NCBI RefSeq assembly: GCF_003388735.1
Contig: NZ_QUBQ01000001.1
Coordinates: 248,001-312,000 of the forward strand
Source of the DNA: Paenibacillus paeoniae
Lineage (GTDB): Bacteria > Bacillota > Bacilli > Paenibacillales > Paenibacillaceae
Direction of reading: 5' to 3'
DNA length: 64,000 nt
Part shown: positions 35,081 to 44,001 of the stretch, piece after piece
How positions within the stretch are numbered: the first letter of the stretch is position 1
Layout: each line of letters starts with the position of its first letter
The notes under the pieces: model-generated
Seen by the model: the letters and a program-made list of their open reading frames with translations, nothing else
Databases searched by the model: none
What the model was told of the DNA's origin: nothing
Position numbers and translations under genes: made by a program

Positions 35081-35953
35081 TTGTCCTATAGATGGTTGAA
35101 GTGGCTCATTCTTTGGATTCCCACTGTTGTCATTGGGCTTTGGGAATATGTCCGTCACGCCTTTCTTCTTCCATATGTATCGATGGAATTAGGAAACTGG
35201 CTGGCCCCTATCTTCGTATTTATCATTACATTAACGCTCGTTCGCCGCTTATTCGCCAAGCTGGAGGCGATGCAGGATTCCCTGAAATGGCAGCAGGCCG
35301 TGAAAGCCGCTTTCGAAGAGAGGGAGCAGCTAGCGAGAGAACTGCATGACGGCATTTCGCAATCGCTGTTTATGCTGTCGGTGAAGCTGGACAAGCTGGA
35401 TCGCGCAGAGTCGGAGGCGGACGCTTCGAAAGCGATGGAGGGCGTGCGCCATACGGTCCGTCATGTGTATGAGGATGTCAGGCAGTCGATATCCAACCTG
35501 CAAAACATGCCTCAGCAGACGGACTCCACCTGGCTTCAAAGCATTCATCAGCTGGCTGCTGAACTGGAACAGGGACAAGGCATCAACGTAACGGTCGATT
35601 CCAAATTGTATGACGGATTGCTCTCCAACAGGCAGAAGGTGGAGCTGCTGGCTATCCTGCGGGAAGCGCTTATGAATGTACAGAAGCATGCCGGGGCAAC
35701 GTCGGTTCGCATGCAAGCTGAGCATCACGGTGCGCTTAACGTACCTGTTCCGGCGTTCAGCTGCGTCATCGAAGATGATGGCAAGGGCGCATCTCAAGGG
35801 GAACTGCAGGAGCCGGGCAAATACGGCATACGGATGATGAGGGAGCGGGCGAAGGCCATGGGCTGGGAGCTGAATCTCGGTCCAAGTGAACTGGGCGGCA
35901 TTAGAATTGAGATTAGAGGAGGAGGAGCACAGCATGAGCGGACGAACTCATAA
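35081..35953 (+). CDS. NarX/LiaS-type sensor histidine kinase
   Basis: The 290-residue product has two N-terminal membrane helices (about 8-25 and 41-58), a HisKA_3 dimerisation domain with His89 in QLARELHDGISQSLFML, and an HATPase_c domain with REALMNVQKHAGA, IEDDGKGA and KYGIRMMRERAKAMGWEL. The external loop between the helices is very short, so it may sense through the membrane or a partner such as the upstream CopD-like protein. The start is TTG with GGGAGGAGGAG. It overlaps the response regulator by 20 bases. Confidence 0.9.
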   Translation: MSYRWLKWLILWIPTVVIGLWEYVRHAFLLPYVSMELGNWLAPIFVFIITLTLVRRLFAKLEAMQDSLKWQQAVKAAFEEREQLARELHDGISQSLFMLSVKLDKLDRAESEADASKAMEGVRHTVRHVYEDVRQSISNLQNMPQQTDSTWLQSIHQLAAELEQGQGINVTVDSKLYDGLLSNRQKVELLAILREALMNVQKHAGATSVRMQAEHHGALNVPVPAFSCVIEDDGKGASQGELQEPGKYGIRMMRERAKAMGWELNLGPSELGGIRIEIRGGGAQHERTNS

Positions 35954-36641
35954 AGTGAGAGTGCTGATCGTGGATGATCATCCCCATGGGAGAGAGGGAA
36001 TCCGCGAAATCCTATCGGGAGACGATCTGTTCGAAGTTGCCGGCGAAGCGGCCAGCGGTGAAGATGCGATTGCGCTTGCGTCCGATCTGTTGCCTGACCT
36101 GGTGCTGATGGACATTCGCATGCCCGGAATGGGAGGGCTTGAGGCGACCTATAGACTCAAGCTGCTGCTGCCCTCTTTGAAAATAATTATGGTAACGGTA
36201 TCCGATGATATTACACATTTGTTCGAGGCGATCAAGCGGGGAGCGCAAGGGTACTTGCTAAAAAATTTGGACCCCTCCGCATGGCTTCAATATTTGCGAG
36301 AGATCGCGGTGGATGAGGCGCCGATGTCGAAGGAGCTGGCATTCCGTCTTCTTCAGGAGTTTTCGGCTGGAGCATCCGGCGGTGCCGCTGCCGCTGCAAC
36401 TGCTCCGTCACAAGGAGAGGGCAAGGGTTCCATTCCGCCGCTGACTCCGTTGTCGGTACGGGAGAAGGAAGTGCTTCAACGTGTGGCCACAGGCGCGTCC
36501 AATCGAGAGATCGCAGCGGCGTTATGCTTATCGGAGCATACGGTGAAAAATCATCTGAAACATATTTTGCAGAAACTTCATCTTGAAAATCGCGTTCAAT
36601 TGACTAGATACGCTATGGAGCAAGGCTTGCTGCGGGGGTAG
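35934..36641 (+). CDS. NarL/LuxR-family response regulator
   Basis: The 235-residue product has a receiver domain (RVLIVDDHPHGREGIREIL, phospho-acceptor Asp60 in LVLMDIRMPGMGG), an Ala/Gly/Ser-rich linker (about 143-170) and a C-terminal LuxR HTH (LTPLSVREKEVLQRVATG and AALCLSEHTVKNHLKHIL). The linker is longer than usual. The ATG at 35934 has AGGAGGAGGAG upstream. It pairs with the overlapping kinase gene. Confidence 0.92.
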   Translation: MSGRTHKVRVLIVDDHPHGREGIREILSGDDLFEVAGEAASGEDAIALASDLLPDLVLMDIRMPGMGGLEATYRLKLLLPSLKIIMVTVSDDITHLFEAIKRGAQGYLLKNLDPSAWLQYLREIAVDEAPMSKELAFRLLQEFSAGASGGAAAAATAPSQGEGKGSIPPLTPLSVREKEVLQRVATGASNREIAAALCLSEHTVKNHLKHILQKLHLENRVQLTRYAMEQGLLRG

Positions 36642-36736
36642 TTTTATATCCAAGGATTTACATGTTGTGGATTTGGTTATAGAATCTGTATAACGCACGA
36701 CGATTGCTTATCAGGAGACGGAAGGGAGCGGATCGT

Positions 36737-36898
36737 ATGGAAACGTTCGGGCGGGGTTGTCTATATATCATAGTAGGGATTGTCACACTCATCGTGCTGG
36801 CGTTTATTTTTGGAGGCACGATTCATATTCCTTGGTTTATTCTGATTCCACTTGTCATCTTTGCCTTTTGGATTGCCTCGAAGAAAAGCAATAAATAG
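36737..36898 (+). CDS. small membrane protein, 53 residues
   Basis: The product has two hydrophobic helices (LYIIVGIVTLIVLAFIFG and IPWFILIPLVIFAFWIA) and a basic tail KKSNK, with no recognised family. The ATG at 36737 follows GAAGGGAGCGGATCGT. It lies 95 bases after the response regulator gene and may be part of or regulated by that operon. Confidence 0.65.
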   Translation: METFGRGCLYIIVGIVTLIVLAFIFGGTIHIPWFILIPLVIFAFWIASKKSNK

Positions 36899-36915
36899 AA
36901 CAAGGATATCCTTGG

Positions 36916-36944
36916 TTGCATCAAGCTCTAACTTTGAATATAAT
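36916..36944 (+). promoter_or_regulatory. sigma-A promoter of pheST
   Basis: TTGCAT (36916-36921) and a perfect TATAAT (36939-36944) are separated by 17 bases, directly upstream of the T-box leader. Confidence 0.75.
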
Positions 36945-36950
36945 TAACAT

Positions 36951-37230
36951 TAATGTTTTGCATATGAACAAGCGATGATGGAGAAAAGTACGCAGTGCCT
37001 TCGTACAGGGAGAGGACGCCGGAGATTGAGAGCGTTCTTGCGAAATTCAGGCTGCCGAAGTTCGCTCCTGAGCATGCGCCTGAACCAGTCTGGCATTGCG
37101 CCGCGACTTGAGTAGGGATGCACGGTTCCCGCCGTTACAGGGTCTAGAGGAGTTGCGTGCTTGCTGCGCGATTCGAATTAGGGTGGTACCACGGTTCTTC
37201 CGTCCCTTCGGGGAGGAGGGGCCTTTTTTT
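36951..37230 (+). promoter_or_regulatory. T-box leader of pheST, tRNA-Phe (UUC specifier)
   Basis: The leader has the Stem I start GCGATGATGGAGAAAAGTA, the conserved T-box AGGGTGGTACCACGG (37180-37194) and a terminator in which CTTCCGTCCC pairs with GGGGAGGAGG, followed by CCTTTTTTT. The specifier is read as TTC at 37061-37063 in CCGAAGTTCGCTCCTGAGC, the Phe codon expected for phenylalanyl-tRNA synthetase. Uncharged tRNA-Phe would favour read-through into pheS. Confidence 0.95.
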
Positions 37231-37278
37231 ATTGGATTCCGGTCTTGCAAGAGGCTTGGACGACACTATTAGGGGGCG

Positions 37279-38319
37279 ATGAATGTGAAGGCAAGATTGG
37301 AGGAACTGCGCGCTGAAGCGCTGCAGGAGCTGCAAGGCGTGGAGACGCCGGCGGCGCTGAATGACTTGCGAGTCAAATATTTGGGCAAAAAAGGCGCGTT
37401 GACAGAAATTTTGCGCGGCATGGGTGGGCTGAGCGCAGAGGAGCGTCCCGTTATCGGACAAGTGGCGAATGATGTGCGTTCTGCGATCGAAGGCGTGATT
37501 GAAGAGAAGGCTGTTGCTTTCCAGGAAGCTGAGACGAACAACCGCTTGATGGCTGAGACGATTGACGTCACGCTTCCGGGCAAGCCGCTCCCTACGGGCG
37601 CAGTGCATCCGTTGAACAAGGTAGCGCAAGAGATCGAGGACATCTTCATTGGTCTGGGTTATTCTGTCGCAGAAGGTCCGGAAGTGGAGATGGACTATTA
37701 CAATTTCGAGGCGCTTAATCTGCCCAAAAACCATCCTGCCCGCGATATGCAGGACTCCTTCTATATCACAGATGACATTCTGATGCGTACCCAGACATCT
37801 CCTGTACAGATTCGGGCGATGGAAGCGAAGGAAGGCATGACGCCGATCAAAGTCATTTGTCCCGGGAAAGTATACCGCAGAGACGATGATGACGCGACGC
37901 ATTCCTTCCAATTCAATCAAGTGGAAGGTCTTGTCGTTGGCAAAGGCATACGTATGAGCGACCTGAAGGGCACGCTGCTGCAATTCGTCCAGCAGATGTT
38001 CGGTCCGCAGGTTCAGATCCGTCTGCGTCCAAGCTTCTTCCCATTCACAGAGCCAAGCGCCGAGGTAGACGTGACTTGCGTGCAATGCGGCGGACATGGC
38101 TGCCGGATGTGCAAAGGCACAGGCTGGCTGGAAATTCTGGGCTGCGGCATGGTTCACCCCTATGTTCTGGAGAAGGGCGGATACGATCCGGAGGAAGTGA
38201 CAGGCTTCGCGTTCGGCATGGGTATCGAGCGTATCGCGCTGTTGAAATACGGCATTGACGATATTCGCCATTTCTACACCAACGATCTGCGATTCCTTGG
38301 CCAGTTCGCCAGAATGTGA
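37279..38319 (+). CDS. pheS: phenylalanyl-tRNA synthetase alpha subunit
   Basis: PheS carries the class II catalytic core that charges tRNA-Phe. The 346-residue product has the N-terminal coiled-coil tRNA arm (about 1-85), [23 protein letters not shown] segment, the catalytic [14 protein letters not shown] and [20 protein letters not shown], motif 2 [19 protein letters not shown] and motif 3 [24 protein letters not shown] lies only two bases before ATG 37279, so GTG 37285 may be the true start. It is followed by pheT after 26 bases. Confidence 0.96.
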   Translation: MNVKARLEELRAEALQELQGVETPAALNDLRVKYLGKKGALTEILRGMGGLSAEERPVIGQVANDVRSAIEGVIEEKAVAFQEAETNNRLMAETIDVTLPGKPLPTGAVHPLNKVAQEIEDIFIGLGYSVAEGPEVEMDYYNFEALNLPKNHPARDMQDSFYITDDILMRTQTSPVQIRAMEAKEGMTPIKVICPGKVYRRDDDDATHSFQFNQVEGLVVGKGIRMSDLKGTLLQFVQQMFGPQVQIRLRPSFFPFTEPSAEVDVTCVQCGGHGCRMCKGTGWLEILGCGMVHPYVLEKGGYDPEEVTGFAFGMGIERIALLKYGIDDIRHFYTNDLRFLGQFARM

Positions 38320-38345
38320 CGATAGAATAGAAGGGACGAGAAGAG

Positions 38346-40787
38346 ATGAATGTATCCTATCAATGGTTGAATGAATATATCGAGCTTGACGGATTGACAG
38401 CGGGGGAGCTTGCGGAGCGCATGACGCGCGGCGGCATTGAGATCGACGTAGTGGAATCCCGCAACAAAGGCGTATCCGGCGTCGTAGTCGGCTATGTCAA
38501 GTCGAAGGAGAAGCATCCCGATGCCGACAAGCTGAACGTCTGCAAGGTAGATGTCGGCACAGGCGAGGAACTGCAAATCGTGTGCGGCGCCAAAAATGTG
38601 GATGCTGGGCAAAAGGTTCCGGTAGCGGTCATTGGCGCCGTGCTGCCAGGCGACTTCAAGATCAAGCGCGCGAAGCTGCGCGGCGTTGAGTCGCAGGGCA
38701 TGATCTGCTCCGCCAAGGAGCTGGGTCTGAACGACAAGCTTCTGCCGAAGGATCAACAGGAAGGTATTCTTGTACTGCCGGCGGCTACGGCGATCGGAAC
38801 GTCGATCAACGCCGTGCTTGGCATTGACGATGAGGTGCTTGAGCTGGACCTGACGCCGAACCGCTCTGATTGCCTTAGCATGCTGAGTGTAGCTTACGAA
38901 GTAGGAGCACTGACTGGACGCGAGGTGAAGCTGCCAAGCACTTCCGTACACGACGCTTCCCAGAAGACAGAAGGTCTTGTGAGCGTTGAAGTGATCGCGA
39001 CAGAGCAATGTCCTCATTACTCTGCCCGCTATATTAAGGACGTAAAGATCGGACCGTCTCCGCAATGGCTGCAAAATCGCCTGATGGCGGCAGGCATTCG
39101 TCCGATCAGCAACGTCGTAGACGTGACCAACTTCGTGATGCTGGAATACGGCCAGCCGCTTCACGCATTCGATGCTGATCGCGTTAAGGATGGACGAATC
39201 GTCGTCCGTATGGCGAAGGATGGCGAGACGATGCTAACGCTGGATGACCAGGAGCGTCGTCTGGAGCCGCATATGCTGGTCATTACTGATGGCAACGAGC
39301 CGATTGCTCTTGCCGGTGTGATGGGCGGCGCGAGCTCTGAAGTCACGGAGGGCACAGTCAATATTATTCTAGAGTCCGCGCGTTTCGACGGCGGCACGGT
39401 TCGCAAGACGTCCCGTCAGCTTGGTCTTCGTTCGGAATCGAGCATTCGCTTCGAGAAGGAAGTGGATCCGTCGCGCGTCATTCCTGCGCTTAATCGTGCA
39501 GCCGCGTTAATTGCCGAGCTAGCCGACGGTCTCGTAACCGACGGGATTGTGGAGTCTGTCTCCCAGTCTGTCGAGCCAGCCAAGATATCCGTTTCGCTAC
39601 AAAAGATTAACGGCTACTTGGGTACAGAGCTGTCGAGCCTGGAGGTTCGCACGATCTTCGGACGTCTTCAATTCTCTTATGAAGTAAGCACAGAGGACGA
39701 GTTCCAGGTGGAAGTGCCTACCCGTCGCGCCGAAATTACGCGTGATGTGGACTTGATTGAAGAAGTAGCCCGTCTGTACGGCTATGACAATATTCCGACA
39801 ACGCTTATTCATGGAGATGTCATTCAAGGCTCTCTGACGAAGCCGCAGGCGATCCGCCGCGAGCTGCGCAAGCGTCTGACGGATTCCGGCTTGCATGAAG
39901 TGATCAATTATTCCTTTACAAGTCCGGCTAGAACAGAGCTGTTCCCGTCGCTGACAGAGGAAGCGAGACCTGTCCGTCTGGCTATGCCGATGAGTGAGGA
40001 GCGCAGTGTGCTCCGCACGGGCTTGCTTGCCCAACTGCTAGAGACAGCCCTTTATAATCGCAATCGCAAAAATGAATCCGCCGCATTGTTCGAGATTGGA
40101 AGTGTCTTCCATACGGATGAAGAGGTGCTGACCAGACTTCCTCAGGAGAAGCATCGTTTCGCGGCATTGTTGACTGGCAACCGGACGGCTTCCAGTTGGA
40201 ATACGAAAGCGACAGCTTATGATTTCTATGATGCCAAAGGTATCGTAGAGACGCTCGCGGAATCGCTTGGCTTGAGCGATAAGATCAGCTATGCGCCGGC
40301 GCAACCGCCTCACTTCCACCCGGGCAGAACGGCATCCATTACGCTGGAGACGCCTGCGGGACCTTCTGTGATTGGCTATATCGGCCAATTGCATCCCGGG
40401 CTGCAAGTGGAATGGGAATTGGCTGACACTTATTTGATCGAGCTTTCTCTGGGAGCGATCTACGAAGAAGCAAGCTTTGATATCGAATACAAGACGCTGC
40501 CGAAGTACCCTGCCATGGAGAGAGACATTGCTGTTGTTGTAGATACGGAAGTAGCGGCAGGAAGCTTGACGGACAAGGCTTGGAGTACCGCAGGCGAACT
40601 GCTGGAGTCTGTTCGGGTGTTCGACGTCTATACGGGCGAGCGTCTGGGAGCAGGCAAAAAGAGCGTTGCGCTGTCGTTGGTCTATCGCCATGCGGAACGC
40701 ACATTGACAGATGAAGAAGTGACTTCCCTGCATGGACAGGTCGTCCAGAATTTGGAACAATCTTTTGGAGCAGAATTGCGCAAGTAG
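38346..40787 (+). CDS. pheT: phenylalanyl-tRNA synthetase beta subunit
   Basis: PheT forms the alpha2-beta2 enzyme with PheS and edits Tyr-tRNA-Phe. The 813-residue product shows the N-terminal SYQWLNEYIEL region, an EMAP-like tRNA-binding domain (about 40-150, HPDADKLNVCKVDVG and SQGMICSAKELGL), the B3/B4 editing domain (ISNVVDVTNFVMLEYGQPLH), the B5 domain, and a C-terminal ferredoxin-fold anticodon-binding domain (about 718-811, YPAMERDIAVVVD). Length is standard. It is followed by a terminator. Confidence 0.97.
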   Translation: MNVSYQWLNEYIELDGLTAGELAERMTRGGIEIDVVESRNKGVSGVVVGYVKSKEKHPDADKLNVCKVDVGTGEELQIVCGAKNVDAGQKVPVAVIGAVLPGDFKIKRAKLRGVESQGMICSAKELGLNDKLLPKDQQEGILVLPAATAIGTSINAVLGIDDEVLELDLTPNRSDCLSMLSVAYEVGALTGREVKLPSTSVHDASQKTEGLVSVEVIATEQCPHYSARYIKDVKIGPSPQWLQNRLMAAGIRPISNVVDVTNFVMLEYGQPLHAFDADRVKDGRIVVRMAKDGETMLTLDDQERRLEPHMLVITDGNEPIALAGVMGGASSEVTEGTVNIILESARFDGGTVRKTSRQLGLRSESSIRFEKEVDPSRVIPALNRAAALIAELADGLVTDGIVESVSQSVEPAKISVSLQKINGYLGTELSSLEVRTIFGRLQFSYEVSTEDEFQVEVPTRRAEITRDVDLIEEVARLYGYDNIPTTLIHGDVIQGSLTKPQAIRRELRKRLTDSGLHEVINYSFTSPARTELFPSLTEEARPVRLAMPMSEERSVLRTGLLAQLLETALYNRNRKNESAALFEIGSVFHTDEEVLTRLPQEKHRFAALLTGNRTASSWNTKATAYDFYDAKGIVETLAESLGLSDKISYAPAQPPHFHPGRTASITLETPAGPSVIGYIGQLHPGLQVEWELADTYLIELSLGAIYEEASFDIEYKTLPKYPAMERDIAVVVDTEVAAGSLTDKAWSTAGELLESVRVFDVYTGERLGAGKKSVALSLVYRHAERTLTDEEVTSLHGQVVQNLEQSFGAELRK

Positions 40788-40800
40788 GCAGGAAACATCC

Positions 40801-40846
40801 AAAGCCGCATCGAATTAGTTCCTAGTGAACGTCGATGCGGCTTTTT
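40801..40846 (+). terminator. terminator of pheST
   Basis: AAAGCCGCATCGA (40801-40813) and TCGATGCGGCTTT (40832-40844) form a perfect 13-bp stem followed by a T-run. Confidence 0.94.
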
Positions 40847-40932
40847 ATACCCGGCAGAAGTAAATCCCGGAAGTTTTTACGAGGCAGCGACGTGGCAACA
40901 ACGTGATTTGGATGATAGGGGGATACGACTTC

Positions 40933-43905
40933 ATGGATGGAGAACAAACTGTTGTAACCGTTGACATATATGGCATTCAATACAAAATTAAAGGACACTC
41001 CAATATCGAATATATGAAAAGAGTAGCCAGTTCTATCGATGAGAACATGAAGAAGCTGGCGAAAACAAATCCTCGGCTTGATATGCAGAAGCTTGCAGTA
41101 TTGGTAGCCATGCAGACAACGGAGGATGTATTCCGTCTTCGGCGAGATAATACGCGCCTGCAAGAGGAAGAAACTCGCGCGATCGAAACCCGGCAGCAGC
41201 TGGAGTGGGAGAAGCATCGCAATACGGAGCTTGAAGCGTCGCAGGAACGGGCCAAACAGGCTAATGAAGAGCAAATTCGTGTATTTAAGGCGGATGCCGA
41301 TAAGCAGTTGGAAGAACTTATGGCGATGGCCGAGGAGCAGAGGAAAGAAGCACAGGCCTCTGCAGATGAGTCCATTAAGGCTGGCGAAGAGCGCCTGCTC
41401 CGCTTGAAGCAGGAGCATGAGGAAGAGATCGAGCGGACGAAGGAAACCCTCTCGATGGAGAAGAAAACGGAGCTGGTTCAGCTTAAGAGCAGATTGGAGA
41501 CGGAGCTGGCTAAGCTTGGTCAGGAGCTGGAGCGTTCTGTATCGGAGCTTACTGCCGAGCGCGATCGTGTCCTGGAAGTAAGCACAACAGAACGTGAGAA
41601 GCTGCAGGAAGCGCATCAGGGGGAGCAGGAGAGGCTGCAAGGAGACTTCCAAGCCGAGAAAGCCAAGCTTCTGGAAGAGCATCAGCTGGAGAAGGAATTG
41701 CTTCTGGAAGAGCTTCAGAAGGACAAGGATAGATTGCAGGAAGAGCTGCAGGCGCTGAAAGCGAAGCATCATGAAGAGCTTGAAGCCGAGGCGGCGAAGC
41801 TGCAAGCTGGCTTTGATGCGACTAAGGAGCAGCTTCGGAGTGGCTTTGAGAGGGAGAAGCAGCAGATTACGACGGCTCAGCGTACGGAGAAGGAAAAGCT
41901 GGCCGCTGGACATGCTGCGGAGAAGGATGGTCTGCTGACGTTCCATCAGGCGGAGCTGGCGAAGCTAGAGCAGGCTACGAAGGACGAACTGGAGCGCAGC
42001 AGGAATGGCTGGCAGGAGAAGCAAAGCAAGCTGCAGGCTCAATTAGCCGAGCTGCAACAAGCCTCGGCAGCCGAGAAAGCTGCTTACGAGAATCGGATTG
42101 CTGTTGCGGACGAGCAGCTGATGCAAGCGATGGAGCAAGAGGAAGCGCTCCGATCGAGTATGACACAATTACAGGAAGACCAGCAGGCATACATTGAGCA
42201 ATTGGACGAAGCTGCAGGCCAAGCAGAGGAGTTCGCGGAGGAACGCAAGCGCTGGGCTGCTAATCAAGAAGAGTTGACGGGGCAAATGACGAAGGAATAT
42301 CAGACGCGTGTCGACGAGCTTGAAGGGAAGCTGCACGATCTTCAGGAGCGGATTGCGATTGCCGAGGAAGCCGAGCAGGGGTATCAAGAGCAATTGGATC
42401 AATTAGCTTTCAAAGAGTTGGAGCTTGGGGAGCAACTGGAGCAATTCAAGGCTGCTGAGCTTGATTGGAAGTCCAAGCTGAAGCAATATGAAGCGACTGA
42501 ACGAGAGTGGCAGCAGAAATGGCAGGATGCGCAAGCCGGCGAAGCCGAGGTTCGCAAGGAATTGGATGCTAAGCGAAGCGAGGTGCAAGAGCTTGCGTCT
42601 GAGCTAGAGCAGCAGCGGACGGAATCGCAGGAGTTCGCCGTATTATTGGAGCTGGAGCAGAACGATGCGAAAGAGTTGGCGTTGAAGCTGGAATCAGCTC
42701 AGAGCTCTACTCATGAGCTTGCATCCAAGCTGCAATTGGAGCAGGAAGTGACGATTGAACTTTCATCCAGGCTGCAATTGGCAGAGAACGATACACGCGA
42801 GCTTGCATCCAAGCTGGACCTGGCGCAGAACGATACACGCGAGCTGACAGCTAAGCTGGAATCGACGGAAAGTGATAAGCGTGAGCTTGCAGTCAAGCTG
42901 GAAGCTGTGGACAATGATTTGCACGAGCTCACAGCCAAGTTTGAGAATACACAGAGCAACTCGCAGGAACTCTCAACCAAGCTGGCAGCCGTTCAGGACG
43001 AACGAGAGCAGCTTGCATCCAAGCTGGCTGCGGAGCGGGAAGAGTCGCAGCTGCTCGCAGCTTTGCTGGAGGAACGGGAAGCGGCGGAAGCCAAGCTGAA
43101 GAAGCAGCTTGAGCTTCAGCAGCAAGAGCAGGATGAAATGAACGAAAAGCTGGAGAGCCATCATCAATTGGCCATTCGTGACCTGCAGGAGCAATTGGAG
43201 CTTCTACAGTTAGTGGAAGATGAATTGTCGATGAAGCTGAGCGAGAAGGAAAATACGGCAAGAGAGTTGTCTGCCCAGCTAAGGGAGCAGGAAGCGATTG
43301 CCAAAGAGCTGACTGTGAAAAACGAGCAATTGGAGACGGTCGAAGAGAATCTGAAGAAGCGGCTTGATCAGCAAAGTGAGTCTGAGGCTGAGCTGAAGGA
43401 AAAGCTTGAAGCAGATCGGCAAGCCGCCGTGCAGAAGCTGCAGGAAAAGCTGGACGATCAAGCGGCCAAGGAACAAGAATTGCTGGAGCAATTGGAGTTT
43501 ATGGCAGCGAGGGAGCGAATTGCTTCCGGCCAGTTGGAGTCGTCAATTGAAAGGCAAGAGCAATTGAACCGACTGCTCGAAGAGCAGCAGCTAAGAGTGG
43601 ATGAGCTTGAAGCGGAAGTGAAGCAAGCTCATCGTCTGAGGGAAGAGCTGGAAATGAAAGAAGAAAGCCTGCGCGAGGAAATGGAACTGGCTATCCGTGA
43701 GGCGGCAGCTGCTTCGGACAATCAGGACCAGTGGGAGGATCAAATTGCTGATTTGCAGAGCGAGCGTGACGAAGCTGCAAGGCAGACATCCCAGACAGCG
43801 AAGGAATACGAGACGCTTAAGAATGAACATCATAAGCTGAAGGTCGAATACTCCAAGCTTCAAACGGAATATAATGAATGGATTGAATTGGTCGAGCAGA
43901 TCTAA
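40933..43905 (+). CDS. giant ZapA-domain coiled-coil protein
   Basis: The 990-residue product starts with a complete ZapA domain (about 1-75: VVTVDIYGIQYKIKGHSNIE, MKRVASSIDENMKKLAKTNP, MQKLAVLVAMQTTEDVF). Ordinary ZapA is about 85-100 residues and stabilises FtsZ filaments at midcell. Here the chain continues for ~900 residues as Glu/Leu/Lys/Gln-rich coiled coil without Pro-rich breaks, including twelve 14-residue repeats at 553-720. No signal or membrane segment is seen. The position after pheT is the usual place of zapA, so this is the resident zapA greatly extended rather than a random ORF. The ATG at 40933 follows AGGGGGATACGACTTC. Confidence 0.9.
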   Translation: MDGEQTVVTVDIYGIQYKIKGHSNIEYMKRVASSIDENMKKLAKTNPRLDMQKLAVLVAMQTTEDVFRLRRDNTRLQEEETRAIETRQQLEWEKHRNTELEASQERAKQANEEQIRVFKADADKQLEELMAMAEEQRKEAQASADESIKAGEERLLRLKQEHEEEIERTKETLSMEKKTELVQLKSRLETELAKLGQELERSVSELTAERDRVLEVSTTEREKLQEAHQGEQERLQGDFQAEKAKLLEEHQLEKELLLEELQKDKDRLQEELQALKAKHHEELEAEAAKLQAGFDATKEQLRSGFEREKQQITTAQRTEKEKLAAGHAAEKDGLLTFHQAELAKLEQATKDELERSRNGWQEKQSKLQAQLAELQQASAAEKAAYENRIAVADEQLMQAMEQEEALRSSMTQLQEDQQAYIEQLDEAAGQAEEFAEERKRWAANQEELTGQMTKEYQTRVDELEGKLHDLQERIAIAEEAEQGYQEQLDQLAFKELELGEQLEQFKAAELDWKSKLKQYEATEREWQQKWQDAQAGEAEVRKELDAKRSEVQELASELEQQRTESQEFAVLLELEQNDAKELALKLESAQSSTHELASKLQLEQEVTIELSSRLQLAENDTRELASKLDLAQNDTRELTAKLESTESDKRELAVKLEAVDNDLHELTAKFENTQSNSQELSTKLAAVQDEREQLASKLAAEREESQLLAALLEEREAAEAKLKKQLELQQQEQDEMNEKLESHHQLAIRDLQEQLELLQLVEDELSMKLSEKENTARELSAQLREQEAIAKELTVKNEQLETVEENLKKRLDQQSESEAELKEKLEADRQAAVQKLQEKLDDQAAKEQELLEQLEFMAARERIASGQLESSIERQEQLNRLLEEQQLRVDELEAEVKQAHRLREELEMKEESLREEMELAIREAAAASDNQDQWEDQIADLQSERDEAARQTSQTAKEYETLKNEHHKLKVEYSKLQTEYNEWIELVEQI
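42589..43092 (+). repeat. twelve tandem 42-bp units coding 14-residue coiled-coil repeats
   Basis: Residues 553-720 of the ZapA-coiled-coil protein fall into twelve 14-residue units with the pattern ELxxKLxxxxxDxx, for example ELASKLDLAQNDTR, ELTAKLESTESDKR, ELAVKLEAVDNDLH and ELTAKFENTQSNSQ. Two neighbouring units share the DNA GAGAACGATACACGCGAGCT-like core almost exactly (around 42784-42840). The 14-residue period equals two heptads, so the coiled coil stays in register while the copy number changes. Confidence 0.85.
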
Positions 43906-43944
43906 GCTATGTGCACGTCGCAGTTCGTTACTACAGGCTTATAA

Positions 43945-43983
43945 AAGCCTCCGGTCCCTCTTCTGCTGAGGACCCGGAGGCTT
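43945..43983. terminator. terminator between the ZapA-coiled-coil and SDR genes
   Basis: AAGCCTCCGGTCC (43945-43957) pairs with GGACCCGGAGGCTT (43970-43983), with one extra C. Short T-runs flank it on each strand, so it may serve both convergent genes. Confidence 0.75.
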
Positions 43984-44001
43984 CTTGGCTTCGGTAAATC
44001 A

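Noticed and set aside
40822..41946. 374-codon minus-strand Leu-rich ORF antisense to the ZapA-coiled-coil gene
   Set aside because: The Leu/Phe/Arg-rich translation is what the reverse of Glu/Lys/Gln/Leu codons produces. The plus strand has the ZapA domain and heptad pattern.
42589..43092. Possible CRISPR-like or satellite array
   Set aside because: The 42-bp period is in frame and encodes a two-heptad coiled-coil unit. There are no unique spacers between identical repeats.
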